From positions 1 through 13,404 of the forward strand of contig JAJYRY010000019.1 in assembly GCA_021793855.1 (NCBI GenBank): 13,404 bases of DNA, in the 5' to 3' direction. The notes beneath the pieces are model-generated. The model saw nothing but the letters and a program-made list of their open reading frames with translations, was not told the origin of the DNA and searched no databases. Source of the DNA: Thermoplasmata archaeon. Lineage in GTDB: Archaea; Thermoplasmatota; Thermoplasmata; Thermoplasmatales; GCA-001856825. The translations under genes and the position numbers were made by a program. Position 1 is the stretch's first letter. Each line of letters starts with the position of its first letter. Positions 7,749-13,214 of the stretch are shown piece after piece.

Positions 7749-8296
7749 TCAGAGAGGATATCGTCGCTCAGGGCAATGTTGATCGCGGAACCAAAATCCT
7801 CTCCCCTCTTTATAGTCCTAGAACTTCCGCTCTCATCAACTATCTGCAATCTGAAGTCCACCAAGCTCCGGATGATCTGGTTCCTGTATCTCCTGTCCCC
7901 GTTACCTACCTTAATCAAAAAGCTGCTGAACTCGCACTCTCTTCGGACCTTGGAAACGTAGTGTCTTATCTCCCCGACGTCGTAGATGCTGCGCTTGTCG
8001 ATAACCACATTATTTGCCAGCGTTGCAACCCCTGGGGTAGGACCCGGGTCTATGCCAACAACTATTTTTTCAGAGTTCTTTGAACGAACCAGCTGTTTCA
8101 ACCTGAATTCATCTACCCCTTTCGTTTGGAATACGTTTCTTCCCCTGAGCTCCATGTCTGTGAAAACTACGTCGAATCCGGTGAAATTGTCTTCTGGTCG
8201 CAGAGATATGAAGGGCTCATTCATGCCCTTGAGCAGAGTCAGTAGTCTGTTATAAACCCTGAAATCCTTTGCCATGACTCCTAACTTCAACGACAA
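7712..8296 (-). CDS. RNase H-fold (YqgF/RuvC-like) protein, archaeal, function unknown
   Basis: Residues 77-194 of 194 show an RNase H-like pattern. There is a first strand with VVGIDPGPTPG (D83), an IVDESGSS motif (D154, E155) much like the DER-T motif of YqgF/RuvX, and a late acidic residue in GEDFGSAINIAL (D167). These are the places where YqgF/RuvC-type nucleases carry metal-binding acids. It recalls the archaeal 'RuvC/YqgF fold' group (COG2433) but is much shorter. An N-terminal part of about 75 residues (KLGVMAKD, then VVFTDMEL) looks like a separate alpha/beta domain. A nuclease role in RNA or DNA processing is inferred. Starts are TTG 8296, TTG 8290 or ATG 8275; the minus-strand TATA-like box at 8311-8320 fits a leaderless start at 8290 (MKLGVMAKD). 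The 3' end overlaps the convergent surface-protein gene. Confidence 0.7.
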   Translation of the reverse strand: MSLKLGVMAKDFRVYNRLLTLLKGMNEPFISLRPEDNFTGFDVVFTDMELRGRNVFQTKGVDEFRLKQLVRSKNSEKIVVGIDPGPTPGVATLANNVVIDKRSIYDVGEIRHYVSKVRRECEFSSFLIKVGNGDRRYRNQIIRSLVDFRLQIVDESGSSRTIKRGEDFGSAINIALSDDILSDHFFHFGLLLRA

Positions 8297-8310
8297 TACA
8301 TGGCAAATGG

Positions 8311-8320
8311 TTAAAAATAT
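8311..8320 (-). promoter_or_regulatory. TATA-like box for the RNase H-fold gene
   Basis: ATATTTTTAA on the minus strand is centred about 25 nt before the TTG at 8290. It would place the transcript start at that codon, or give a short leader to ATG 8275. Confidence 0.4.
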
Positions 8321-8357
8321 TTTCCGTTGGTATTTATTTGCGGCACCTAGGAGTATG

Positions 8358-8603
8358 CTAAAAGACGTAATCTGCTTTCTTTTCCTTCTCTATTGCTTCC
8401 AATTTGTCATTTGTCTCTATGTATATTATGTCTCTCATATTTATGAGGTAGTTCTTGTCCTTGTCTGCCAGGTAAAGGAGTGGCTGGAATGTATCGGATA
8501 ACCCCTTAAATTCTCCTTCAAGCGCCTGTATCTCGTCTCCCGACCTCAGGTATATCTTCACTTTGGAACCTTCCTTCAGGCTGAAATTCGGAAACTCTTT
8601 CAT
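8358..8603 (-). CDS. Small Sm-like (LSM-fold) protein
   Basis: The 81-residue protein has a beta-rich core (about 13-63): KVKIYLRSGDEIQALEGEFKG, then LLYLADKDKNYLINMRDIIYIE, followed by a charged tail (65-77). The order matches an Sm fold, with an Sm1-like strand pair containing G and D residues and an Sm2-like end 'I-N-M-R-D-I-I-Y-I'. Archaeal Sm-like proteins form rings that bind U-rich RNA, but this one is divergent and RNA binding is inference. The reading frame extends to ATG 8657, but I chose ATG 8603 because a TATA-like box (8623-8634) lies about 26 nt before it and the extra 18 residues would overlap the end of the UspA gene. It is probably transcribed on its own. Confidence 0.65.
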   Translation of the reverse strand: MKEFPNFSLKEGSKVKIYLRSGDEIQALEGEFKGLSDTFQPLLYLADKDKNYLINMRDIIYIETNDKLEAIEKEKKADYVF

Positions 8604-8622
8604 GTCATCTGATAGTTCGGGG

Positions 8623-8634
8623 CAATAAAAATTT
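8623..8634 (-). promoter_or_regulatory. TATA-like box for the Sm-like gene
   Basis: AAATTTTTATTG on the minus strand overlaps the stop codon of the upstream UspA gene (8633-8635) and is centred about 26 nt before ATG 8603. This spacing is the main reason for choosing the shorter start. Confidence 0.5.
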
Positions 8635-9103
8635 ATTTCACGATCAGGACTGCACATTCTGAGTTTGCAGCTACCCTTTGGCTCACGGAGCCTAGGAATA
8701 CTCCTCTCAGGAATCCCCTCTTTCTGTTCCCTATGACAATGAGGTCCGGATTTGTGGCTTTAGCAAGGTCAAGAATTTCTCTCGCAGGATCTCCCTGCTT
8801 GAGATATGTCTTGAGCTTCATTACTCCATTGGAGATGGAATAATCCTTGGCGTGATTTAGTATGGTCTGTCCCCCCTCTTTTAGGGTCGCAAGTCTTTCA
8901 ACAATAGTCAAGTCCCCGGTCGGGTTTTCTCCAGTCACGTATTGAACTGGATAAGGGACCACCATCACTATTTCCACTTCCAGGCCAGATTGCACCTTTG
9001 CTAGGCTTATTCCCATATCTAGCGCTCTCATAGAGGGCTTGGTACCATCTATTGCGACAAGAATCTTGGACAAAGGCAGTATGCCTCTAGTCTTTTGATC
9101 CAT
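8633..9103 (-). CDS. UspA-family universal stress protein
   Basis: The 156-residue single-domain protein has the Usp alpha/beta fold. It starts with ILVAIDGTKPSMRALDMGISLA (D19 in the first-strand motif), has DLIVIG in the fourth strand, and ends AVLIVK. The nucleotide-binding loop is GNRK-x9-GSVS (125-141), close to the usual G-x2-G-x9-G-S/T, but the second glycine is K128. ATP binding may therefore be altered. Usp proteins are cytoplasmic, usually dimeric, and linked to stress responses; the exact role here cannot be told. The frame extends to ATG 9127, but I chose ATG 9103 because a TATA-like box at 9124-9135 is centred about 26 nt upstream and would lie inside the longer version. It is divergent from the endonuclease III operon. 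Confidence 0.88.
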   Translation of the reverse strand: MDQKTRGILPLSKILVAIDGTKPSMRALDMGISLAKVQSGLEVEIVMVVPYPVQYVTGENPTGDLTIVERLATLKEGGQTILNHAKDYSISNGVMKLKTYLKQGDPAREILDLAKATNPDLIVIGNRKRGFLRGVFLGSVSQRVAANSECAVLIVK

Positions 9104-9123
9104 GCGTAAATAATGATTACATG

Positions 9124-9135
9124 ACATATAAAATG
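9124..9135 (-). promoter_or_regulatory. TATA-like box for the UspA gene
   Basis: CATTTTATATGT on the minus strand is centred about 26 nt before ATG 9103. It shares the short divergent promoter region with the box for the endonuclease III gene. Confidence 0.55.
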
Positions 9136-9151
9136 TGCCCTGATCATCCTG

Positions 9152-9165
9152 AAATATTATAATAC
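9152..9165 (+). promoter_or_regulatory. TATA-like box for the nth-nob1 operon
   Basis: AAATATTATAATAC on the plus strand is centred about 28 nt before ATG 9188, again consistent with a leaderless or nearly leaderless mRNA. Confidence 0.5.
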
Positions 9166-9187
9166 CAAAGACTGATTTGACTCAAAG

Positions 9188-9814
9188 ATGAATGCCAACC
9201 TCATTCTTGACAGGATAGAGAAGATGGTCGATCCCCACATTGCGATCTGGGATGATGCATTCAGGATACTGATAACTGGAATTATGTCTACGAGGACGAA
9301 GGACGAGGTCACGGACAGGGCCAGTATTAGACTTTTTTGCAGATTCCCGTCAATTGAAAAACTCTCCAGAGCTTCTCCCGCTGTCGTTGAGGGTTTGATA
9401 AAACCAGTTGGATTCTACAAGAATAAGGCAGTAGACATAATCGAAACTTCAAAGATGATTATAAGAAAATTCGATGGAAGGGTTCCGGATAGCATGGAAG
9501 AGCTTTTGGAACTGAAGGGAGTTGGACGAAAGGTCGCAAACATAGTTCTTTCGGAGGGAGTGGGTAAGTATGGACTGGCTGTAGATACCCACGTCCAGCG
9601 AATTTCATTCCGGTTGGGACTCACAACTTCCGAAAAAGCTGAGGACACAGAGTTGATTCTCAAGAAAAGAATACCAAAGCAAAGGTGGAACGAGGTAAAC
9701 TCTTACTTTGTAGAATTTGGCAAGAAGATTTGCAAACCAATCACCCCCTTGTGTGACCTGTGCAGTCTGAAAAAAGATTGCAAGTACTGGAGAGATCATG
9801 AAGATAGTCGTTGA
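9188..9814 (+). CDS. nth: Endonuclease III (DNA glycosylase/AP lyase)
   Basis: This base-excision repair enzyme removes oxidised pyrimidines and cuts at the abasic site. The 208 residues carry the full HhH-GPD layout. The helix-hairpin-helix LELKGVGRKVANIV (107-120) holds the catalytic lysine K115, followed by the catalytic aspartate D133 in AVDTHV. The [4Fe-4S] loop is C182-x6-C189-x2-C192-x5-C198, exactly the family spacing. Length matches the family (about 210). In the DNA-contact loop GIMSTRTKDE (31-40) the usual Gln of LSxQxT/LSQRT is replaced by T35, which may change how the enzyme wedges the helix. ATG 9188 is preceded by a TATA-like box at the leaderless distance. The 3' end overlaps nob1 by 17 bases, so the two form an operon. 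Confidence 0.95.
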   Translation: MNANLILDRIEKMVDPHIAIWDDAFRILITGIMSTRTKDEVTDRASIRLFCRFPSIEKLSRASPAVVEGLIKPVGFYKNKAVDIIETSKMIIRKFDGRVPDSMEELLELKGVGRKVANIVLSEGVGKYGLAVDTHVQRISFRLGLTTSEKAEDTELILKKRIPKQRWNEVNSYFVEFGKKICKPITPLCDLCSLKKDCKYWRDHEDSR

Positions 9815-10289
9815 TGCCTCATCACTCTTTTATGGCTTTCAGGTTGAAGGCAGTAATGAATACATGATCACCTCAGCCGTGCTGGATGAAGTGAAAGGGA
9901 GGAAAATGAAAGGAAGCCTTGAAACAGTAATTGAATTGTTCAAAATCATTGAACCTGACAAATCAACAATCGAAGAAGTCAGGAATAAGGCAAAAGAGAC
10001 CGGTGATCTGGATCAACTGAGCGTCACAGATATAGAACTTATAGCCCTGGCAAAGGATTCTGATGCGACCCTCTTGACAAATGATCTATCCATACAAAAC
10101 GTGTGCAAGAGAATGAAGATCAACTATCAATCATTCGGAGGGAAATCCATCAACACAGAGATAGAGTGGGGTTATAGATGCATTGGCTGCAACAGAAAGT
10201 TTGATAGATCGTTTAAAGAGTGCCCTCACTGCGGAAATGAATTGAAAAAATATCCCAAGAAGAGAAGGCCTATAATCGATTCCACTTGA
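9798..10289 (+). CDS. nob1: NOB1-type endoribonuclease (PIN domain plus zinc ribbon), 16S rRNA 3' end maturation
   Basis: NOB1 cuts the precursor of small-subunit rRNA at its 3' end during ribosome assembly. The 163 residues have a PIN domain (1-115) with the expected acidic residues D6 (VVDASSLF), E31 (LDEV), D78 (TDIELIALA) and D96 (LLTND). A zinc ribbon follows with C128-x2-C131 and C142-x2-C145, then a basic C-terminus (KKYPKKRR). PIN followed by a zinc ribbon at this length is the archaeal NOB1 layout and separates it from VapC toxins, which lack the ribbon and come with an antitoxin. The ATG lies within the end of nth (17-base overlap), pointing to translational coupling. The last 20 bases overlap the end of the convergent endA gene. 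Confidence 0.9.
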   Translation: MKIVVDASSLFYGFQVEGSNEYMITSAVLDEVKGRKMKGSLETVIELFKIIEPDKSTIEEVRNKAKETGDLDQLSVTDIELIALAKDSDATLLTNDLSIQNVCKRMKINYQSFGGKSINTEIEWGYRCIGCNRKFDRSFKECPHCGNELKKYPKKRRPIIDST

Positions 10290-11019
10290 TCTCAAGGAAT
10301 AGTATTTCTCTCTTCTTTTCCAAAAAGCATGCCTGAACAAATGTCTTCCTGACGGACTGAGCAATTCTAACTTTGGCAGCGAGGTCACGGGCAAGAGAGA
10401 TTGATCCGAATGTCATCAGATATCTGGCGTGCGACGAGTCTTTTTTATATATTCTAAATTCTGAACCGAACTTCAGTCCGCTTGCGACCTTCAATCCCCT
10501 TGATTCAAGCAGATCTATCAATCCCTTATGCTTTCTGCGCTCGCTGACCGCTCCCCTCGAATCGTTGAATTCCATTTTTCTTTTCATAGGAAGCCTGCTG
10601 ACAGAATACAACAGGCAGCTTCCTTCTGAGTCCGTTATGGCCAAATAACAGGACCTTGTTCTCACGTTTTCGAAATTGATTCTTTCACTGTCCCGAAAGA
10701 CCATAACTCTTGTACCGGAAGAGAACAGGGATCCTTTCTTGATCACTGGTTTCAGTCCTTTGATTTTCAGAAAATGGTAAGCCGTTGCGACTTTCATTTC
10801 GTCCTGAGACAACATCTTAACGATGTGGTCCGAAGTAACTTGTTCCGTTCTTCTCCTTACCTCTATCTTCTTCCTCAGGAGAAGATCAAGTGATGTCATG
10901 AGGTCTAGGGAGAGCTTCTGCCCGATATTTCTGCCTAAAAATCCCTTATTCCTTAGAGTGGAGGCATCTGCTTCATTCTCAATCATTACCCTTCTGTTTC
11001 TCAACTTTCCCTGGATCAT
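10270..11019 (-). CDS. endA: tRNA-splicing endonuclease EndA
   Basis: EndA cuts introns from precursor tRNAs at bulge-helix-bulge sites. In this 249-residue protein the C-terminal third carries the catalytic pattern of the family: Y191 in FGSEFRIY, H197 in SSHARY, and K225 in VRIAQSVRKTFVQA. The N-terminal half (about 1-145) looks like a diverged second copy of the fold, which matches the two-repeat homodimer type known from Thermoplasma and Archaeoglobus. The frame is open to 11049, but I chose ATG 11019 because it follows the stop of the upstream GTPase-like gene (11021-11023) after a single base, with GGTG about ten bases upstream as a possible ribosome site. It is probably co-transcribed with that gene. 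Its 3' end overlaps nob1 by 20 bases. Confidence 0.88.
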   Translation of the reverse strand: MIQGKLRNRRVMIENEADASTLRNKGFLGRNIGQKLSLDLMTSLDLLLRKKIEVRRRTEQVTSDHIVKMLSQDEMKVATAYHFLKIKGLKPVIKKGSLFSSGTRVMVFRDSERINFENVRTRSCYLAITDSEGSCLLYSVSRLPMKRKMEFNDSRGAVSERRKHKGLIDLLESRGLKVASGLKFGSEFRIYKKDSSHARYLMTFGSISLARDLAAKVRIAQSVRKTFVQACFLEKKREILFLEIKWNRL

Positions 11020-11020
11020 C

Positions 11021-11491
11021 CTAAGTGAGCACCATATCAGACAGATCAAGCATTAGCTGCTTGATGTTTTCTCCAGTCTTTGAGGAGACCGGAACGACTC
11101 TTATGTTCTTCTTTCCCAAGATTTTCTTGACGTCATCCACCCAGAAAGCAGCCGAGTAATGCAGATCTGCCATACACAGTGCAATGATTACCTTTTTGTC
11201 TGAAATAAGTGATAAAGTGTTTGGAAGATTTTCGATATCACTCTTGCTATTAGAATTAAGAGTCAAAATGTACGCAGATTTCTTTTCTGTTGTGGGAAGA
11301 TTATTTACCTCTTTGAAAAGGAAGGAAACGCTATCTCCGTCCCCCCTTGAAAAACTGAACTTCAAAAACTGCCCAGGTACCTGCCCGCATTCATCGGTTG
11401 AGTCATAGATCATTCTGCACAGTAGACTTGTCTTTCCCGAACCTTTTGGACCTACGACTAGCACCTTGGAGATGCTGGGAGACGCCTGCAT
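11021..11491 (-). CDS. Small P-loop GTPase-like protein with degenerate G4 motif
   Basis: The 156-residue protein has a clear Walker A/P-loop, GPKGSGKT (14-21), and a G5-like VPVSSKTGENI (133-143). The segment VIIALCMADL (101-110) sits where N/TKxD (G4) is expected, but reads CMAD and keeps only the aspartate (D109). No clear DxxG (G3) is visible. The pattern resembles Ras/Rab- or FeoB-type G domains that have lost guanine-specifying residues, so nucleotide choice and hydrolysis are uncertain. It has no membrane segment. ATG 11491 is preceded by a strong TATA-like box (11514-11522) at the leaderless distance. endA begins one base after its stop, so it is the first gene of a two-gene operon with tRNA splicing; a functional link is only inference. 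Confidence 0.75.
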   Translation of the reverse strand: MQASPSISKVLVVGPKGSGKTSLLCRMIYDSTDECGQVPGQFLKFSFSRGDGDSVSFLFKEVNNLPTTEKKSAYILTLNSNSKSDIENLPNTLSLISDKKVIIALCMADLHYSAAFWVDDVKKILGKKNIRVVPVSSKTGENIKQLMLDLSDMVLT

Positions 11492-11513
11492 ATAAGGTTC
11501 GAATCTAACCTCG

Positions 11514-11522
11514 TATAAAATA
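11514..11522 (-). promoter_or_regulatory. TATA box for the GTPase-like/endA operon
   Basis: TATTTTATA on the minus strand is centred about 27 nt before ATG 11491. It is the closest match to a consensus TATA box in the window. Confidence 0.6.
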
Positions 11523-11688
11523 CTTGTCGCTGAATATTTTAATTATTTTGATCGAAGTCAACGCGAAGTGCGTGTGCTTTTTTCTCTCTTTTTTCTGATG
11601 AATAATATGTCGTTCCCGTCTAGCAAGATACGGGGAAAAATTTTAGGGGAAAGACTGAATTTTCTTTTCTTCTTGATTCCTTATTTTA
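11523..11688. other. Non-coding gap between the permease gene end and the GTPase-like promoter
   Basis: No convincing gene is seen. Minus-strand transcripts from the permease gene could end at the T5 tract (11636-11640 read on the minus strand), next to a weak CCCGT/ACGGG inverted repeat (11615-11619 and 11630-11634). The plus strand has two T6 runs (11578-11583 and 11589-11594) that would suit a plus-strand terminator, although no plus-strand gene leads into them. Confidence 0.3.
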
Positions 11689-12615
11689 TCACTTGCTCTC
11701 AGCCATCTTCGTACGTTGCAACGCAACGCTTTCCCTGTATCCCATGTACAAACTACTCATTCCAATTACTCCAACCACCATTATGACAAGTACTGTCGCT
11801 ACACCTATGGAACTGAGATTGGGTATAGGATTGCCTGTGTTGATGGCTATTCGGTCTATGAAGGGGAATCCCAGTACGAGCGCCCCTATTGCAGCAAACG
11901 CGATCCCTCCTAGGTAGAGAGTTCGTGCAGCTGTGGACCTGCCAACATATTTTATCTGTTCCAAAGAGAGCTTTTTGACTCTCATTATGTTTGCAAAGGT
12001 CGCGCCAATAACCACTTGCATAACCATGGTTCCGAGACCAAAGAGAGCACCTACTAGGGGAGCGTAAAATATGCTTGGCATCTGAGGGGCTAGTATGAAG
12101 GTTATGATCGTCGAGAATCCCCCAAACCCCCATCCAGCTATGAAACCATGGAGGAAAGCCATGTTCGCTGGAACAGCTTTGACATTGCTTTCTACTTCCT
12201 GTATCGGAAGTCTCTCTGATTTGGTTGAGTGATGTACATGCCCTCCTAATAATCTATCTAGAGGGATGTGTAAATCCGTTCCTTTGAGCAAATAGTACCC
12301 CACGATGAACATTACTACCCCCACTAGAACGTACACAGGACCGTCAAGGTTGAATTTGATGTAAATAGTTGCAAGTCCGACAAATCCTAATGTGGTGAGT
12401 ATTGCCCTCTGAACTGTGAATCCAGAGGAGAAGATAAAACCAGACTTCATACCCCCCTTCGTGCTGTAGCTTCCGATCGAGTAACTGAAAGTGATAGGCC
12501 AGGTGTGTTCATCTGGTGTGATACCGTGCATCAGTCCCAGTATGAATGCTATCAGAAGTATGAAATAGACAGAGAGACCTGTCGGAGGGTTCAGAATAAA
12601 GCCTAGAAAAGACAT
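11689..12615 (-). CDS. NicO/NiCoT-like metal permease with His-rich loop
   Basis: This is a multi-pass membrane protein of 308 residues with about seven hydrophobic segments. Helix 1 carries GLMHGITPDEHTW, in which H30-x4-D35-E-H37 resembles the HX4DH signature of nickel/cobalt permeases with one residue inserted. A second His motif lies in LHGFIAGWGFGG (H156). The loop between has LGGHVHH (H126, H128, H129). This fits transport of a transition metal such as nickel or cobalt, probably uptake or efflux across the cytoplasmic membrane; metal and direction cannot be read from the sequence. A related sulfite- or urease-accessory-type permease is possible. ATG 12615 follows the stop of the upstream DtxR-like gene by one base; the frame also allows GTG 12627, overlapping by 11 bases. 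It is in an operon with, and probably controlled by, that regulator. Confidence 0.72.
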   Translation of the reverse strand: MSFLGFILNPPTGLSVYFILLIAFILGLMHGITPDEHTWPITFSYSIGSYSTKGGMKSGFIFSSGFTVQRAILTTLGFVGLATIYIKFNLDGPVYVLVGVVMFIVGYYLLKGTDLHIPLDRLLGGHVHHSTKSERLPIQEVESNVKAVPANMAFLHGFIAGWGFGGFSTIITFILAPQMPSIFYAPLVGALFGLGTMVMQVVIGATFANIMRVKKLSLEQIKYVGRSTAARTLYLGGIAFAAIGALVLGFPFIDRIAINTGNPIPNLSSIGVATVLVIMVVGVIGMSSLYMGYRESVALQRTKMAESK

Positions 12616-12616
12616 T

Positions 12617-13033
12617 TTATTCCACACCGATAATTGGTTTGCCGTGCGGACACATTTTAGGATTACCGATTGTACGCAATATTAACCGTGCGTTTCTAGC
12701 TGGGATTATAAAATCTACTTCTGCGGCCTCTTCGCAAGCAGAGTTCTCTGACACCCCGCTCTTGCATAGCAAAGATTCGTATGTCCTGTGAACCAGCAGA
12801 ATCCCGTCCGCAATCTTCTTACCAGAATCTGTAAGTAGAGTCATTCCATCTACTGATTTTGCCAGCCCCTTCTCTTCCAACCTTTTAATCACATTTAGAG
12901 CAGTTGGTGGCTTGATGCCAAGGGTTGAAGCGATTTGGTGCAAACGCATAGGGAAACCATCCTGGGAATCTTCCTCGAGAGCGATTAAACAGTCTCTTTC
13001 ACGTTTTGTAACCGTATTAGTATTATCTTCCAC
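12617..13033 (-). CDS. DtxR/MntR-family metal-dependent regulator with altered metal ligands
   Basis: The 138-residue protein has an N-terminal winged helix (about 8-70; recognition region KPPTALNVIKRLEEKGL) and a DtxR-type dimer/metal domain ending in CPHGKPI (128-134). Aligned by eye with DtxR, H82 and E86 match ancillary ligands H79 and E83. However, C100 replaces H98, A104 replaces C102, D107 replaces E105 and F108 replaces H106, and no Met is seen at the M10 position. The classical iron/manganese site is therefore largely lost or rebuilt, perhaps with C90, C100 and D107. There is no SH3-like third domain. GTG 13033 is the start: a TATA-like box (13052-13061) lies about 24 nt upstream and a 15-bp palindrome sits between them. 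The permease gene follows after one base. Self-regulation and control of the permease are inferred. Confidence 0.85.
   Translation of the reverse strand: MEDNTNTVTKRERDCLIALEEDSQDGFPMRLHQIASTLGIKPPTALNVIKRLEEKGLAKSVDGMTLLTDSGKKIADGILLVHRTYESLLCKSGVSENSACEEAAEVDFIIPARNARLILRTIGNPKMCPHGKPIIGVE
13017..13026. repeat. Second copy of the operator half-site
   Basis: TTAGTATTAT is identical to 13037-13046 and spaced exactly 20 bp from it. It falls within codons 3-6 of the regulator gene and may be a second binding site on the same face of the DNA. Chance is possible in AT-rich sequence. Confidence 0.4.
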
Positions 13034-13036
13034 TTG

Positions 13037-13051
13037 TTAGTATTATACTAA
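13037..13051. promoter_or_regulatory. Palindromic operator candidate for the DtxR-like regulator
   Basis: TTAGTATTATACTAA is a perfect 15-bp inverted repeat (7-bp arms, central T). It lies between the minus-strand TATA-like box and the GTG start, where a bound dimer would block transcription initiation. It has the TTAG...CTAA ends typical of DtxR-family operators. Its left 10 bp (TTAGTATTAT) recur at 13017-13026, inside the first codons, 20 bp away (two helical turns). Confidence 0.65.
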
Positions 13052-13061
13052 TATTATTAAA
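13052..13061 (-). promoter_or_regulatory. TATA-like box for the DtxR-like/permease operon
   Basis: TTTAATAATA on the minus strand is preceded by purine-rich AAAAGG that could serve as a BRE. It is centred about 24 nt before GTG 13033, so the transcript is probably leaderless and the palindrome covers its start. Confidence 0.55.
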
Positions 13062-13122
13062 CCTTTTGTTTCGATACATTAGATTAGAGGATCATTCTAT
13101 TGACCTGATAATCCTCATTGCT

Positions 13123-13156
13123 AGATATCAAGTGGCACAATCGTGTTGAGATATCT
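13123..13156. repeat. Paired AGATATC sites between the divergent promoters
   Basis: AGATATC occurs at 13123-13129 and again at 13149-13155 (26 bp apart), the second as the full palindrome AGATATCT (13149-13156). Because the motif is nearly self-complementary, the pair also forms an imperfect hairpin. It lies upstream of the arginine decarboxylase TATA-like box and could bind a regulator of that gene. Confidence 0.3.
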
Positions 13157-13182
13157 GAGTTGTTAAGTTAGAATGTTAGAAA

Positions 13183-13191
13183 AGGATAAAA
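13183..13191 (+). promoter_or_regulatory. TATA-like box for the arginine decarboxylase gene
   Basis: AGGATAAAA on the plus strand is centred about 28 nt before ATG 13215. This supports that ATG over the in-frame ATG at 13224. Confidence 0.45.
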
Positions 13192-13214
13192 CCGAGATGT
13201 AATTTACCACTGAA

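Noticed and set aside
7736..8083. Plus-strand frame of 115 codons after the surface protein
   Set aside because: It is the complement of the RNase H-fold gene, whose GIDPG and DES motifs make the minus strand the coding one.
9798..10289. VapC-type toxin as an alternative for the PIN-domain gene
   Set aside because: No antitoxin gene precedes it, it carries a C-terminal zinc ribbon and basic tail, and it is coupled to nth. These fit NOB1.
11568..11786. Plus-strand frame of 72 codons (MRVLFSLFFL...)
   Set aside because: It starts in a T-rich gap that encodes Phe/Leu by composition and ends antisense to the permease C-terminus. Neither a box at the expected distance nor a family match was seen.
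11753..12133. Minus-strand frame of 126 codons in another phase of the permease gene
   Set aside because: The permease frame has continuous membrane segments and His motifs; this one is a shifted reading with no such pattern.
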